From Nostoc sp. 'Peltigera membranacea cyanobiont' N6 (lineage in GTDB: Bacteria; Cyanobacteriota; Cyanobacteriia; Cyanobacteriales; Nostocaceae): a stretch of DNA of 64,000 nt. This document shows positions 52,471 to 61,507 of the stretch, in pieces; position 1 is the first letter of the stretch, and the number at the start of each line of letters is the position of its first letter. The translations under genes were made by a program, and so were the position numbers. The notes under the pieces were generated by a model that was not told the origin of the DNA, did no database searches, and worked only from the letters and a program-made list of their open reading frames with translations. The stretch covers positions 6,533,501-6,597,500 of the forward strand of contig NZ_CP026681.1 of NCBI RefSeq assembly GCF_002949735.1, read 5' to 3'.

Positions 52471-53214
52471 ATGGCTTGGCAGCGTCCAGACGGCCGTCTT
52501 CCTTCCGAACTACGTCCGATCAGTTTTTACCCCAATTTCACCCGCTTTGCCCCCGGTTCTGTTCTCGCAAGATGTGGAGATACTCAGGTACTTTGTACTG
52601 TTAGCGTTAATAAGGGAGTCCCAAAGTTTCTTGAGGGAACTGGTAAAGGCTGGTTAACTGCTGAGTACCGAATGTTACCATCTGCTACTCAAAAACGCCA
52701 TGAAAGGGAATTGTTGAAATTATCTGGACGGACGCAAGAAATTCAACGCTTAATTGGCCGTAGCTTACGCGCAGCAGTGGATTTTGAAGCCTTGGGAGAA
52801 CGCACGCTAACTGTAGATGCCGATGTCTTACAAGCAGATGCTGGAACTCGAACAACAGCGATTACAGGCTCCTTTGTGGCGTTGGCTCATGCGATTTCTA
52901 AATTATTGCAAGAGGGCGTTTTAGAGCGATCGCCTCTGTGTGGACAAGTAGCAGCTGTTTCAGTCGGATTACTGGAGGAAGAGCCATTTTTGGATCTAAA
53001 TTATATCGAAGATGTGGCTGCTACAGTAGATTTCAACGTGGTGATGAATCAACATCTGGGAATCATTGAAGTCCAAGGAACAGCCGAAGAAGGTAGCTTT
53101 AGCCGCACTCAGTTGGATCAACTACTAGATGTCGCTCAAAAAGGAATTCAGGAATTGTTAATCGCCCAACGCGAAGCGATCGCTAATTGGGAAACATTGT
53201 TTGCAATCAATTAG
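52471..53214 (+). CDS. rph: Ribonuclease PH
   Basis: 247 residues, the tRNA 3'-end trimming phosphorolytic exonuclease. Opens RPDGRLPSELRPISF; GKGWLTAEYRMLPSATQ with the phosphate-binding Arg-rich LSGRTQEIQRLIGRSLRA; DADVLQADAGTRTTAITGSFVAL holds the catalytic Asp; DLNYIEDVAATVDFNVVM is the last conserved part. Full length. Together with cca in this window it covers tRNA 3' maturation, though the two are far apart. AGG lies upstream of the start. Confidence 0.96.
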   Translation: MAWQRPDGRLPSELRPISFYPNFTRFAPGSVLARCGDTQVLCTVSVNKGVPKFLEGTGKGWLTAEYRMLPSATQKRHERELLKLSGRTQEIQRLIGRSLRAAVDFEALGERTLTVDADVLQADAGTRTTAITGSFVALAHAISKLLQEGVLERSPLCGQVAAVSVGLLEEEPFLDLNYIEDVAATVDFNVVMNQHLGIIEVQGTAEEGSFSRTQLDQLLDVAQKGIQELLIAQREAIANWETLFAIN

Positions 53215-53487
53215 TTTTATTAATTTTTAATAAGAATTAATAAATGTATCCTTTGTGGCATTAATCAACAAAGTATCAAGTAACTGGATGTAAATAAAAA
53301 TAATGCACGATAGTGGTTAGTGGTTAGTATGACTGACTACTGACAACTTAGTGTTGAAGGTGATAATGAGCATCTACATTTTCCACCCTACTTAATCCAC
53401 GATGTTAAATGTTTCAAAAGTTAAAAAGGGAGATTGTAATAAGTTCGGTATGGTATTGCTGGAAGCCAGCAATATGATGATGAAGCC

Positions 53488-54210
53488 ATGAACAAAACCG
53501 TTGAAGTTCTACCGGATAAGCCAGCGCTGGTTGCACGAGCGCTAGAATTAATTCTGTCCAAGTTAGAAACTGCCATTGAGCAGCGAGGGCAGTTTACCAT
53601 CGCCTTATCTGGCGGTAGTACACCTAAACCGTTATACGAAGCGATCGCTACTCAAAAACTGCCTTGGGATAAAATTCATATATTCTGGGGAGATGAGCGT
53701 TACGTACCACCAGATCACCCCGATAGCAATGAACTGATGACGCGTCGTGCGTGGCTAGATCGTGTTGACATTCCAGCAGCTAACATTCATCCTGTACCAA
53801 CCTTAGAAGCCAATCCAGAACTGGCATCTGCTAAATATGAACAACATCTCAAAGAATTTTTCAATTCTTCTGGGGTCGAGTTTCCCGCGTTGGATGTAGT
53901 ATTGCTAGGAATGGGTGATGATGCACATACTGCATCTTTGTTTCCCCACACAGAGGCTCTCAAAGTACGCGATCGCCTAGTTACAGTGGGTAACAAAGAT
54001 GGAAATCACCGGATAAGTTTTACATACCCCTTCATCAACTCTGCTCGCAGTGTGATTTTTTTGGTTGCTGGTGCTAATAAACGACCAGCTTTGGCGCAAG
54101 TCTTTGCACCTGTAGCTGATGACTTCACTTACCCATCCCGCTTAATTCGGCCCCAAGGCGAACTGTGGTGGCTGCTGGATGCAGCAGCAGGTTTAGAACT
54201 GAAACGTTAA
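53488..54210 (+). CDS. pgl: 6-phosphogluconolactonase
   Basis: 240 residues of the Pgl/glucosamine-6-phosphate isomerase fold. ALSGGSTPKPLYEA is the phosphate-binding loop; FWGDERYVPPDHPDSN and LGMGDDAHTASLFPH hold the catalytic Asp and His. It hydrolyses 6-phosphogluconolactone in the oxidative pentose phosphate pathway, the main night-time and heterocyst source of NADPH. No zwf or opcA nearby. The upstream 273 bp is AT-rich without further features. Confidence 0.94.
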   Translation: MNKTVEVLPDKPALVARALELILSKLETAIEQRGQFTIALSGGSTPKPLYEAIATQKLPWDKIHIFWGDERYVPPDHPDSNELMTRRAWLDRVDIPAANIHPVPTLEANPELASAKYEQHLKEFFNSSGVEFPALDVVLLGMGDDAHTASLFPHTEALKVRDRLVTVGNKDGNHRISFTYPFINSARSVIFLVAGANKRPALAQVFAPVADDFTYPSRLIRPQGELWWLLDAAAGLELKR

Positions 54211-54376
54211 ACGATTGGGGATTGGGGATTAGGGATTGGGGATTGGGAACTTAACTTGTACTGAGCGTAGCCGAAGTATTGGGAATTGGGAATTGGGCAT
54301 TGGGCATTGGGGAAAGATTTACTACAACTTCTCTCTCCTTTGCTCCCCTGCCCCTGCCCCCTGCCCCTGCCCCCCA
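54211..54376. repeat. ATTGGGGATT and CCCCTGCC low-complexity repeats
   Basis: Tandem variants of ATTGGGGATTAGGG and TTGGGAATTGGGCATTGG (54216-54312) and then CCCCTGCCCC units (54344-54374). Common intergenic repeats in Nostoc. Frames over them are not genes. They follow the pgl stop directly. Confidence 0.7.
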
Positions 54377-54499
54377 TGTAAAAACGTCCAAAATTCATTG
54401 TTCCATCAGCAGTAATTGCTAAAATCTAAAGCTAGGCCCGCTCTCTGCTTGCCAGTCCTACCTAATTTTATGATGATCTTGAACAAAGGCTAAATATCG

Positions 54500-55378
54500 A
54501 TGATCGTCTGCCCTAATTGCAATCATCCCAACCCTGATGGCGCTGTCCAATGTGAAGCTTGTTATACACCGTTACCTGCGACTACTAACTGTCCCAGTTG
54601 TGGAGCAAATGTGCAGGCAGATGCTGCATTCTGCGGTCAGTGTGGCTATAACCTTCACTCCGCAGGAGTTCCACACGTTCATAGTCCGGTAGCTACAACA
54701 GTTACTCCCGATGTTCCTGTGGAAGTACCGCCATTAGTTCCACCCGATCCACTATTAGAACTTTTACAACCAGATGCTTTGGGAATCAGCGGTTCTACTA
54801 ACTCTCATCCTCCCAGTTCATCTTTACCACCAACAGAGATGGCAGTTCCTCCAGTGGCTCCTGCACAGGGAGTTGTTGCAGAAAGTAGCCCCCCAGAACC
54901 AATGCCAACCGTTGAAGCTCTACCCGTGGTCTCTGGACAAAGTATTCCTACTCCACCACCGTTAGAACCACCGCCAGTCTCTGAAGCTGAAGTACCCCCG
55001 CCAGCAGCACCAGTACCAACTGCAACTGTAGCCAGAACGCAATTGCAGCAGGTTATGGCGCGGTTAATCCACGTTCAAACCGATCGCCTAATTGAATTGC
55101 CACAAAATCTCTCTGTGATTCATATCGGCAAGCCTAATGACCGGATTCCTCCAGATATAGACGTTTCAGGATTTCCCAATTCAGAAGTTGTCTCGCGGAT
55201 TCATGCAGATATTCGCGTTGAGGGAGACGCTCACTATGTAGAAGATGTGGGAAGTTCTAATGGTACTTACATTAATAACTTGCCACTTTTACCGGGGAAC
55301 CGTCATCGATTGCGACCGGGCGATCGCATCAGCTTAGGTAAAGGAGACTTGATGACATTCCTCTTTCAACTTGCTTAA
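54500..55378 (+). CDS. Zinc-ribbon and FHA domain protein
   Basis: 292 residues. Two zinc ribbons start the protein: CPNCNHPNPDGAVQCEAC and CPSCGANVQADAAFCGQC. A long Pro/Val-rich linker (about 60-185) joins them to an FHA domain (about 200-290): IHIGKPNDRIPPDIDV, SEVVSRIHADIRVEG with the phosphothreonine-contacting Ser-Arg-Ile-His, and VGSSNGTYINNLPL. It should bind phosphothreonine peptides made by Ser/Thr kinases. No kinase is adjacent. Cytoplasmic; no signal. Confidence 0.9.
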   Translation: MIVCPNCNHPNPDGAVQCEACYTPLPATTNCPSCGANVQADAAFCGQCGYNLHSAGVPHVHSPVATTVTPDVPVEVPPLVPPDPLLELLQPDALGISGSTNSHPPSSSLPPTEMAVPPVAPAQGVVAESSPPEPMPTVEALPVVSGQSIPTPPPLEPPPVSEAEVPPPAAPVPTATVARTQLQQVMARLIHVQTDRLIELPQNLSVIHIGKPNDRIPPDIDVSGFPNSEVVSRIHADIRVEGDAHYVEDVGSSNGTYINNLPLLPGNRHRLRPGDRISLGKGDLMTFLFQLA

Positions 55379-55830
55379 CTGATTCTCCATTAATTGTGAC
55401 ATCAGTCTAAGCATTTTCTACCCATCCTCCGGCATTGATTTTGCAGGAGAAACAAATGCACCGCATCAGACAAGCGACGGATAACTATGTTGTTCACTTT
55501 AGCTAGATAAGTGATATCAAATAACTCCCCTTAATGGGGAGTCAGTAGTTAACGATGGTTAGTCATTGGTCAATGCACACAGCTAGTTTGAGTTTTTTAA
55601 ACAGCAGCCTGCAATCTTAGGCTGCTGTTTGAGAAATGAACAATGACTAGACAAACCGCTTTTTCCAAACCCTCTAAAACGGGATTCTCTAGTGCTGGCA
55701 TTACTGCGACTGATGCGAATATAGAGACCTGCTGAGTATAGATCCCATTGCCTCTACAACATTTAACCACTTAATTCTGTTATAGATTGGAGAGAGGCAC
55801 GCCGCTTCAAAAACTGACCAACAGACTGAG
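55379..55830. other. Intergenic with one hairpin
   Basis: 452 bp between the FHA gene and the large TPR gene. Contains short ttagtcattggtcaatg repeats and the hairpin at 55599-55630. No gene supported. Confidence 0.45.
55599..55630. terminator. Hairpin AAACAGCAGCCT/AGGCTGCTGTTT
   Basis: Twelve perfect pairs around an 8-base loop. On the plus strand it ends in only three T residues, with a run of six T before the stem. Likely the stop of the FHA transcript, 220 bp after its stop codon, or part of a separate RNA. Confidence 0.5.
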
Positions 55831-57909
55831 ATGGTTGTTATGAAGAGCAAAAATCAAGCTATTTTCGCTTTAATTGTAAAAAACACTATTGTCTTTTTAC
55901 CCTTACTGTTATCCGTTGGAATTGCCAGTGGACAATCTGCACCATCACCTTCCCCAGCACTAACTCCTACTCCAGTCTTATCAAATCAGGAACGGGAAGA
56001 ATTAACGCGACTAAGAGCCGAAAAGCGAATTCAACAGCAAGTTCAATCTGATTTTAAGAACGCTTTTAGCCGTACAACTATCTTAATCGATATCTGGCTA
56101 GTTATATTAAGTCTATTTCCAGTCGCAATCATTGCTTTATTTTGGCTTCTACGACGCGTGGTAATCCGAGAAATTGTTGAGAGAGCAATGCAACAATTAC
56201 AGGGAATGGAAAAACTACAAAATCAGCTAGCTACTGTTAAGCAAGAGTCTGAAAATATTATTCAAGAAGCTAGAAAAATAAATTATGAATTAGAACAGGA
56301 AACGGTTAGTTTACAACAAAAAATTAAAACAGAACAAGAAAACTTATCTACCCTGACATCGGAATTCAATTTAGCTAAAGCACAGGTATTAAGTAGATTA
56401 GAAACTCAACTCAAAAAATCTCAAGAAAATATAGAAATCTTAGAGTCAAAATTTGCTTCTGGGCTATCTAATTTAGAGTTAGAAGCTCAACAACAAAGAG
56501 AGATAGCACTGGAAAATCTAGGAAATTTAGCATCTGTTCTGACACAAGAGTTGTCTAAGTTAAAGTTAGGTGTACAACAGCAGCAAGAACTAGCCCTTGC
56601 TGATTTAGAAGTATCAAAGTCTGAGTTCATCTCTCAACTTTCTGGATGGCAGTCTGATGCTCAAAATGAAAAAGATATAGTTATTGAAAGTTTGACAAAA
56701 TTGCAGTTAGAATTTGTCGATAAATTATCAAAATTACAAGTAAATTCTCAACAAAAAAAAGATATTGCTCTTGAGGATTTAGGAGAAATAAATAATCAAT
56801 TTAAATCTCAACTATCGGAATTGCAGGCGGATGCTCGCGAACAGAAAAATAAAATATTTGAGATTTTTGCAACATTGCAGTCAGAGTTTGCCGAACAACT
56901 ATCTGAATTACAAATAGATGCTCAAAAGCGGAAAGAGCTAATCATTGAAAACTTAGAAAAATCTGGTTCTGAGTTTAGTTTACAATTCTCTGAATTGCAA
57001 TGGAATGCTCAACAACAAAAGATTCTCATTTTGGATAAGTTAGAAAGATTAGAAACTGAGTTTGTATCTCAACTCTCGGATTTACAATTGGATGCCCAAG
57101 AAAGAAAGGATCTTATCCTTCAAGAACTAACTGAAATTACACCTGAATCTATCCTAGAGGCGGTGGATTCGGAAGTTGAAGAAGAAATCCAGGAACAGCC
57201 ACAACAACCAGAATTCACTGCTGATGAGTATGTACAACAGGGAGATGAGTTGTTTTCCCAAAAACGCTATGAAGATGCGATCGCAGCTTACAACCAAGCG
57301 GTTAAAATCCAAGCTGATGAGCCTGTGGCTTGGTTAAAACGAGGTTTAACTCTCGGAAGGTTAAAACGCTACAAAGATGCGATCGCGTCTTATGACCAAG
57401 CGATTAAACTCCAACCAGAGTATCATCAAGCTTGGTGCGATCGCGGCGTTGCTTTTGGAAACTTACAACAGCATCAACAAGCCTTTGCTTCATTTGATAA
57501 AGCTACACAAATTAAGCCTGATGATGCTGTTGCTTGGTTGAATCGCGGTCTTTCTCTAGTGGCTTTGGAACAGTATGAAGAGGCAATGGCATCTTTTGAT
57601 AAAGCGCTAGAATTCCAACCAAATTCTCCCAAAATTTGGGATAAACGCGGTTATACTTTGGTAAGATTGGGACGCGATGATGAAGCGATCGCTAGTTTTA
57701 ACAAAGCCTTAGAAATTAAGCCCGATTATGCCAGTGCCTATTACAACAAAGCAGCCTGTTACGCACTGCAAAGACAAGTTGAACTATCTCTGGTAACTCT
57801 CAAACAAGCAATTGAACTTAATTCCAGGTATAAAGAAGACGCGGCAACTGACCTAGATTTTGATGATATTGCTGATGATGAGCGCTTTAGACAGTTAGTT
57901 GCAGAGTAA
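55831..57909 (+). CDS. Membrane-anchored coiled-coil and TPR protein
   Basis: 692 residues. A signal-like hydrophobic stretch (about 14-34) and a second span (about 86-108, FLVILSLFPVAIIALFWLLRR-like) frame a short Pro/Ser-rich loop. A coiled coil follows (about 120-450) that contains seven full and one partial copy of a 29-residue repeat: SELQxDAQQxK.. then I.ENLxxLxSEFxxQL. Five TPR units (about 465-680) close the protein, AIAAYNQAVKIQADEPVAWLKRG type. It looks like a long cytoplasmic rod carrying a binding head. Function unknown. An ATG three codons in (55840) is an alternative start. Confidence 0.85.
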   Translation: MVVMKSKNQAIFALIVKNTIVFLPLLLSVGIASGQSAPSPSPALTPTPVLSNQEREELTRLRAEKRIQQQVQSDFKNAFSRTTILIDIWLVILSLFPVAIIALFWLLRRVVIREIVERAMQQLQGMEKLQNQLATVKQESENIIQEARKINYELEQETVSLQQKIKTEQENLSTLTSEFNLAKAQVLSRLETQLKKSQENIEILESKFASGLSNLELEAQQQREIALENLGNLASVLTQELSKLKLGVQQQQELALADLEVSKSEFISQLSGWQSDAQNEKDIVIESLTKLQLEFVDKLSKLQVNSQQKKDIALEDLGEINNQFKSQLSELQADAREQKNKIFEIFATLQSEFAEQLSELQIDAQKRKELIIENLEKSGSEFSLQFSELQWNAQQQKILILDKLERLETEFVSQLSDLQLDAQERKDLILQELTEITPESILEAVDSEVEEEIQEQPQQPEFTADEYVQQGDELFSQKRYEDAIAAYNQAVKIQADEPVAWLKRGLTLGRLKRYKDAIASYDQAIKLQPEYHQAWCDRGVAFGNLQQHQQAFASFDKATQIKPDDAVAWLNRGLSLVALEQYEEAMASFDKALEFQPNSPKIWDKRGYTLVRLGRDDEAIASFNKALEIKPDYASAYYNKAACYALQRQVELSLVTLKQAIELNSRYKEDAATDLDFDDIADDERFRQLVAE

Positions 57910-57934
57910 AAAGTTATTTGTCATTTGTCATTTA

Positions 57935-58738
57935 TTATTGATTCTTCTCCTTCACTGCCTCACCCCCCATATCTGGCGGATTCTGTTCGCCAGACATCGC
58001 CTTGAGTTTAGATGTAAAAGACTCAGAGCGATCGCTTTTTTCTGGAGTAAATTGCCCGATAGGGGCATGAATAGCAGCCGGTGGGAGCAGTTTGGGCTGT
58101 CGTTGATGATGGCTTGATGATGGAGAAGGCAATGGAATTTCTTGTGAAGTTTGCCTTTGGCTGACAGCAGGCGATCGCTGAAGGGTGGCCGAAGAGGTAA
58201 ACTTCCCAGTTAGGGGGGACTTCAAGACGGTTTTATTGTCTCTATCTTCCTGCTTCTCGTGTTCTTCACTCAAAGATGTCTTTTGTTCAGAACTTTTCAG
58301 TTGTAGAGTTGCAGTATTGCTGTATTGATAGCCGTTACGAATCTTTGCAGGTGGTAATTGAGGACTCGTGACTTTCTCTACAATCGGGTTTTTTTTGGGT
58401 AGCGGGAGGGCTGGTGCAGCAAATGAGGTTAAGCTTTGAGGAAATTTGCTACAAATCATCCGTTCAAATTCCATGTTGAAATGATATGTAGCCTGATCCC
58501 GGCGCTGCCAAAATACTAAAATTTGCTGCACGGAAACCGCTTTATAACGACCTTGATATAGTGCCTCAATCACTGCCAGGTGTAGCCAATTCAGTGGGTA
58601 TTGCGTTTGCCAACGCTCAACTAGCTCATTGGCACTATACCCACTGAGGTCAAAACTATAGTTAATTAATAAAGCGATCGCCAAGTTGGCAGAAGTATCT
58701 GGAAGTGTTGTTAACATGGGGATATTAGCTTTAGGCAA
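57935..58738 (-). CDS. Conserved hypothetical protein with disordered C-terminus
   Basis: 267 residues. The first 100 residues form a compact helical domain: IALLINYSFDLSGYSANELVERWQTQYPLNWLHLAVIEALYQGRYKAVSVQQILVFWQRR, which I do not recognise as a named family. The rest is Pro/Ser/Gln rich and probably disordered. The gene converges on the TPR gene with only 25 bp between stops. A shorter start at 58717 is possible. A DNA-binding or replication-linked role is conceivable from the helical part, but I have no proof. Confidence 0.7.
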   Translation of the reverse strand: MPKANIPMLTTLPDTSANLAIALLINYSFDLSGYSANELVERWQTQYPLNWLHLAVIEALYQGRYKAVSVQQILVFWQRRDQATYHFNMEFERMICSKFPQSLTSFAAPALPLPKKNPIVEKVTSPQLPPAKIRNGYQYSNTATLQLKSSEQKTSLSEEHEKQEDRDNKTVLKSPLTGKFTSSATLQRSPAVSQRQTSQEIPLPSPSSSHHQRQPKLLPPAAIHAPIGQFTPEKSDRSESFTSKLKAMSGEQNPPDMGGEAVKEKNQ

Positions 58739-58847
58739 TAGGTCTAAGATTTTTCACCCATCGCATATTAGCCTAGCGTGCTTTTAACTACATGGTTTTT
58801 TTTTCCAAGAGTACCAAGCCGATAAGCAGTGTTTCCTATTTTACTTG

Positions 58848-60380
58848 TCAAGTTCTGGAATGCAACCCTACATAGACTGATTTAATCGCATATGTTCGCC
58901 CAATGGCAACTAATGCCTGATAAACCATTGCTGCAACTTCGGCACGTGTTGCCAAACGTGAAGGTGCAAGTAGTTTGGGATCTGGGTAATTGACGATGAT
59001 TTTTTGTTGTGTAGCAGTAGCTACGGCTTTTCGGGCGTAGTCGGGAACAGTATGACGATCGCTATATACTTCTAAAACATCGCTATCAGCCGGTGGTAGT
59101 CCCAATCCGTTTACTAGGGAGACAATCACCTGTAGTCGCTGGACGTGTCGATTTGGGCGAAAAGTGCGATCGCTAAATCCGCCAACAAAGCCACCACTAG
59201 CCGCGATTTGGATAGCGCTATAAGCCCAAAAATCCTTTGGTACATCTGTAAAATCAGGTGCTGAGATTTTGGGAAATGGGTTAAAGGCGATCGCTACCAG
59301 AGATGCATACTGGGCGCGAGTCATGGGTTTATCTGGCTGGTAGCTACCATCAGCAAAACGATGAGTTAAATCCATGCTTACTAGTGCCTGGATAAATGGT
59401 TCTGCCCAATGTTCATCTAGTTGAACAGGTGCGGGGAGGTTTTGAGATCGTGATTCAGTCGCAGCCTCAAATAAACTGGTGTTAACTGCTACTTCATTAA
59501 CTGGGAGCAATTCAAATAAGCCCTTGATTAGAGTATGATTCAACTGATTACCTACGGAAATCAGCTTTTGTGTAGTAGCATTATATAAATCAAATTCACT
59601 ATTATCATGAAAAATATTATTAGCAGGCTCTTGGGTATTACCTAAGTCAGGAATTGCATTGCCATTGACAAATAGACCACCTTGGGTATTGTGAGTAATA
59701 AGATTTTGACGCAGTACTGGTTGGGCGTTGCGAGAAAGTGCGATCGCGGTGCGATTTTCTGATAATTTGTTATTTGCGATCGTCGGGGTAGCAAAGTCAC
59801 TAATTGCTATGCCTAAAGGGTTTCTTTGAAATACATTCCGCAATACTTCTCCCTGGCTATGACCTGCCATCACTAACCCGCTAGCAGTATTTTGCACAAA
59901 TATATTATCTAAAATTGCAGGTTTGGCATTACCAGTGGTAAACACACCTTCCCGTCCACAGTCCCTCAAAGTATTGTTAGCTAAAGCAGGTGCAGCTGAT
60001 TCAATCCAGATACCAGTACCTTTGGTTGAAGGATTGGTGACAGTTATACCTAAAAGACTGGAGTTATCTAGTAAGAGCAGCGTGATATTTTGTATGCCAA
60101 AGCTGGCACTTTTATACTCCCCACTCCCAGAAATGACAATCCCTGCACCTTTATTAGCTTCGTTACCAACCACCGTTGTCCCTCCAGGGATGACTAGTGG
60201 AAACACCTCACCACTAGCGGCGCTGTAAGTGCCCGAATCCAGATAAATTAGCGGGGGGATTTTGGTTACTTTTAAGGCACGGGTGAGGCTTTTAAACGGA
60301 CTCAACCGCGAACCAGTGTTGGTATCATTCCCTGTCATAGGGTTGATATAAAGTGTGACGAGGAGGGTAGAGTTCACCAT
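58848..60380 (-). CDS. DUF1565 beta-helix protein with S-layer homology domains
   Basis: About 510 residues. The first 300 form a right-handed parallel beta-helix: GNDTNTGSRLSPFKSLTRAL (DUF1565 opening) and repeating turns such as GNAKPAILDNIFVQNTASGL and GIAISDFATPTIANNKLSENRTAI. Three SLH motifs follow (about 340-510): HWAEPFIQAL..FADGSYQPDKPMTRAQYA, DFTDVPKDFWAYSAIQIAASGGFVGGFSDRTFRPN and YSDRHTVPDYARKAV. SLH domains bind cell-wall polymers, so it is expected at the envelope, yet no clear signal peptide is visible. The start (ATG 60380) is uncertain. Confidence 0.85.
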   Translation of the reverse strand: MVNSTLLVTLYINPMTGNDTNTGSRLSPFKSLTRALKVTKIPPLIYLDSGTYSAASGEVFPLVIPGGTTVVGNEANKGAGIVISGSGEYKSASFGIQNITLLLLDNSSLLGITVTNPSTKGTGIWIESAAPALANNTLRDCGREGVFTTGNAKPAILDNIFVQNTASGLVMAGHSQGEVLRNVFQRNPLGIAISDFATPTIANNKLSENRTAIALSRNAQPVLRQNLITHNTQGGLFVNGNAIPDLGNTQEPANNIFHDNSEFDLYNATTQKLISVGNQLNHTLIKGLFELLPVNEVAVNTSLFEAATESRSQNLPAPVQLDEHWAEPFIQALVSMDLTHRFADGSYQPDKPMTRAQYASLVAIAFNPFPKISAPDFTDVPKDFWAYSAIQIAASGGFVGGFSDRTFRPNRHVQRLQVIVSLVNGLGLPPADSDVLEVYSDRHTVPDYARKAVATATQQKIIVNYPDPKLLAPSRLATRAEVAAMVYQALVAIGRTYAIKSVYVGLHSRT

Positions 60381-60746
60381 TGATAGTTGAGAGTCAATTG
60401 TTTTAATTATGACAATCCTAAATAACACTACTTGTAGCAAACTTTTTTAAAGTAGTATCCCTGTCTATAGAAAATGTATCCACCTTGCTTTTTATTGCAA
60501 GCGGATAATCTGTACGCACAAGTTATAGACTCTCGTCCAACATTCTGAGTTTTCATCTCAGCGTTCGGTTTTCCCAGTTTAAAGTTCCAATTTTTGAGGG
60601 TGATCGCCTATAGCGGTTTTCAACTGCATGAAATCCAGACCACTGTGGGATAGCAATGGCACTGCTTGCTGTGCCCCTCACAGGTATCCATACATAGTGA
60701 CATACTGAGAACGCCAAAGGCGAACCCGCAGGATACGAGAACCGCT

Positions 60747-60920
60747 ATGTTAATCAGATTCTTTCTAAAGAAGTTATATCTAAGACATACACTACTCTGT
60801 GTCTGTGTGTCTTCAGTTAAACACCCACCTAAGTCAAGTATACGAAGAGAATTGACTTTAGAGGAAGTTCTAAACGGAAAGCAGCTTTCCTTAATGGATA
60901 AAATCAGGCTGATAGATTGA
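60747..60920 (+). CDS. Doubtful small hypothetical protein
   Basis: 57 codons from ATG 60747. The N-terminal half is hydrophobic and basic (MLIRFFLKKLYLRHTLLCVCV); the C-terminal half is charged (RRELTLEEVLNGKQLSLMDKIRLID). No family recognised. No strong ribosome site. It might be a relic, as the C-terminal part looks like real protein and a hairpin follows 21 bases after the stop. Confidence 0.25.
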   Translation: MLIRFFLKKLYLRHTLLCVCVSSVKHPPKSSIRRELTLEEVLNGKQLSLMDKIRLID

Positions 60921-60941
60921 GTCAGCAGCCTAGATAGAATA

Positions 60942-60966
60942 CATTCCCATACTCCAGATGGGAATG
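60942..60966. terminator. Hairpin CATTCCCAT/ATGGGAATG
   Basis: Nine perfect pairs with a 7-base loop, just beyond the stop of the pentapeptide-repeat gene (read on the minus strand) and after the small plus-strand frame. Plausible shared terminator. No T-run of note. Confidence 0.5.
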
Positions 60967-60976
60967 AAATTAGAAT

Positions 60977-61507
60977 TTAAATATTCTCATCTAGGATGGT
61001 TCCTTCTAAATTTGCTCCCTCTAAATTTGCTCCACTCAAATTTGTCTGGTGCAAATCTGCTTGGGTAAGATTTGCCTGGGATAAGTCTGCTACAGTTAAG
61101 TCTGCACCACTCAAATCGGCTCCATCTAGATTCGCCGCAATTAAATTTGCTTCCTGCAAATCTGCTTCAGTCAAATTAGTTTCGATCAACTTAGCAACTG
61201 TCAAATCAGCTTGACTCAAATTAGCTCCTTCCATTGCTGCTCCATCCAAGATAGCTCCATCCAGGATAGCTCCGCTTAAGTTGCTACCAATGAGGTTAGC
61301 ATTGCTCAAATCTGCTCCATTTAAGTCAGCTTCAATCAAACTGGCGTGGGCTAAATTAGCGTGACTCAGATTAGCTCCATCTAAAATTGCTCTATCTAAA
61401 ATTACGTCACTGAGATTAGCTTCCCTTAAGTTTACCTCGCTCAAATTGACACCAGTAAAGTCTCTAACACCTGCGGCATAGTTTTTCAGAAATTGATCTG
61501 CTTTCAT
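60977..61507 (-). CDS. Pentapeptide-repeat protein
   Basis: 176 residues. After a short start (MKADQFLKNYAAGVRDF) it is a continuous run of about 30 A(D/N)LxX pentapeptides (GANLSHANLAHASLIEADLNGADL style). They fold as a quadrilateral beta-helix. No signal peptide and no extra domain, so it is cytoplasmic. Such proteins are abundant in cyanobacteria, with few known functions. The perfect run without breaks suggests it is intact. ATG 61507 is the only sensible start. Confidence 0.92.
   Translation of the reverse strand: MKADQFLKNYAAGVRDFTGVNLSEVNLREANLSDVILDRAILDGANLSHANLAHASLIEADLNGADLSNANLIGSNLSGAILDGAILDGAAMEGANLSQADLTVAKLIETNLTEADLQEANLIAANLDGADLSGADLTVADLSQANLTQADLHQTNLSGANLEGANLEGTILDENI

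Larger units (their letters stand above)
60381..60976. other. Intergenic with a possible small gene
   Basis: 596 bp between two minus-strand genes. Contains a weak small frame (60747-60920) and a hairpin at 60942-60966. HIP1-like fragments and ggcgaacccgcaggata occur near 60720. Nothing else recognised. Confidence 0.4.

Noticed and set aside
54207..54398. 63-codon minus-strand frame after pgl
   Set aside because: It translates simple repeats (SPIPNPQS type) common in Nostoc intergenic DNA.
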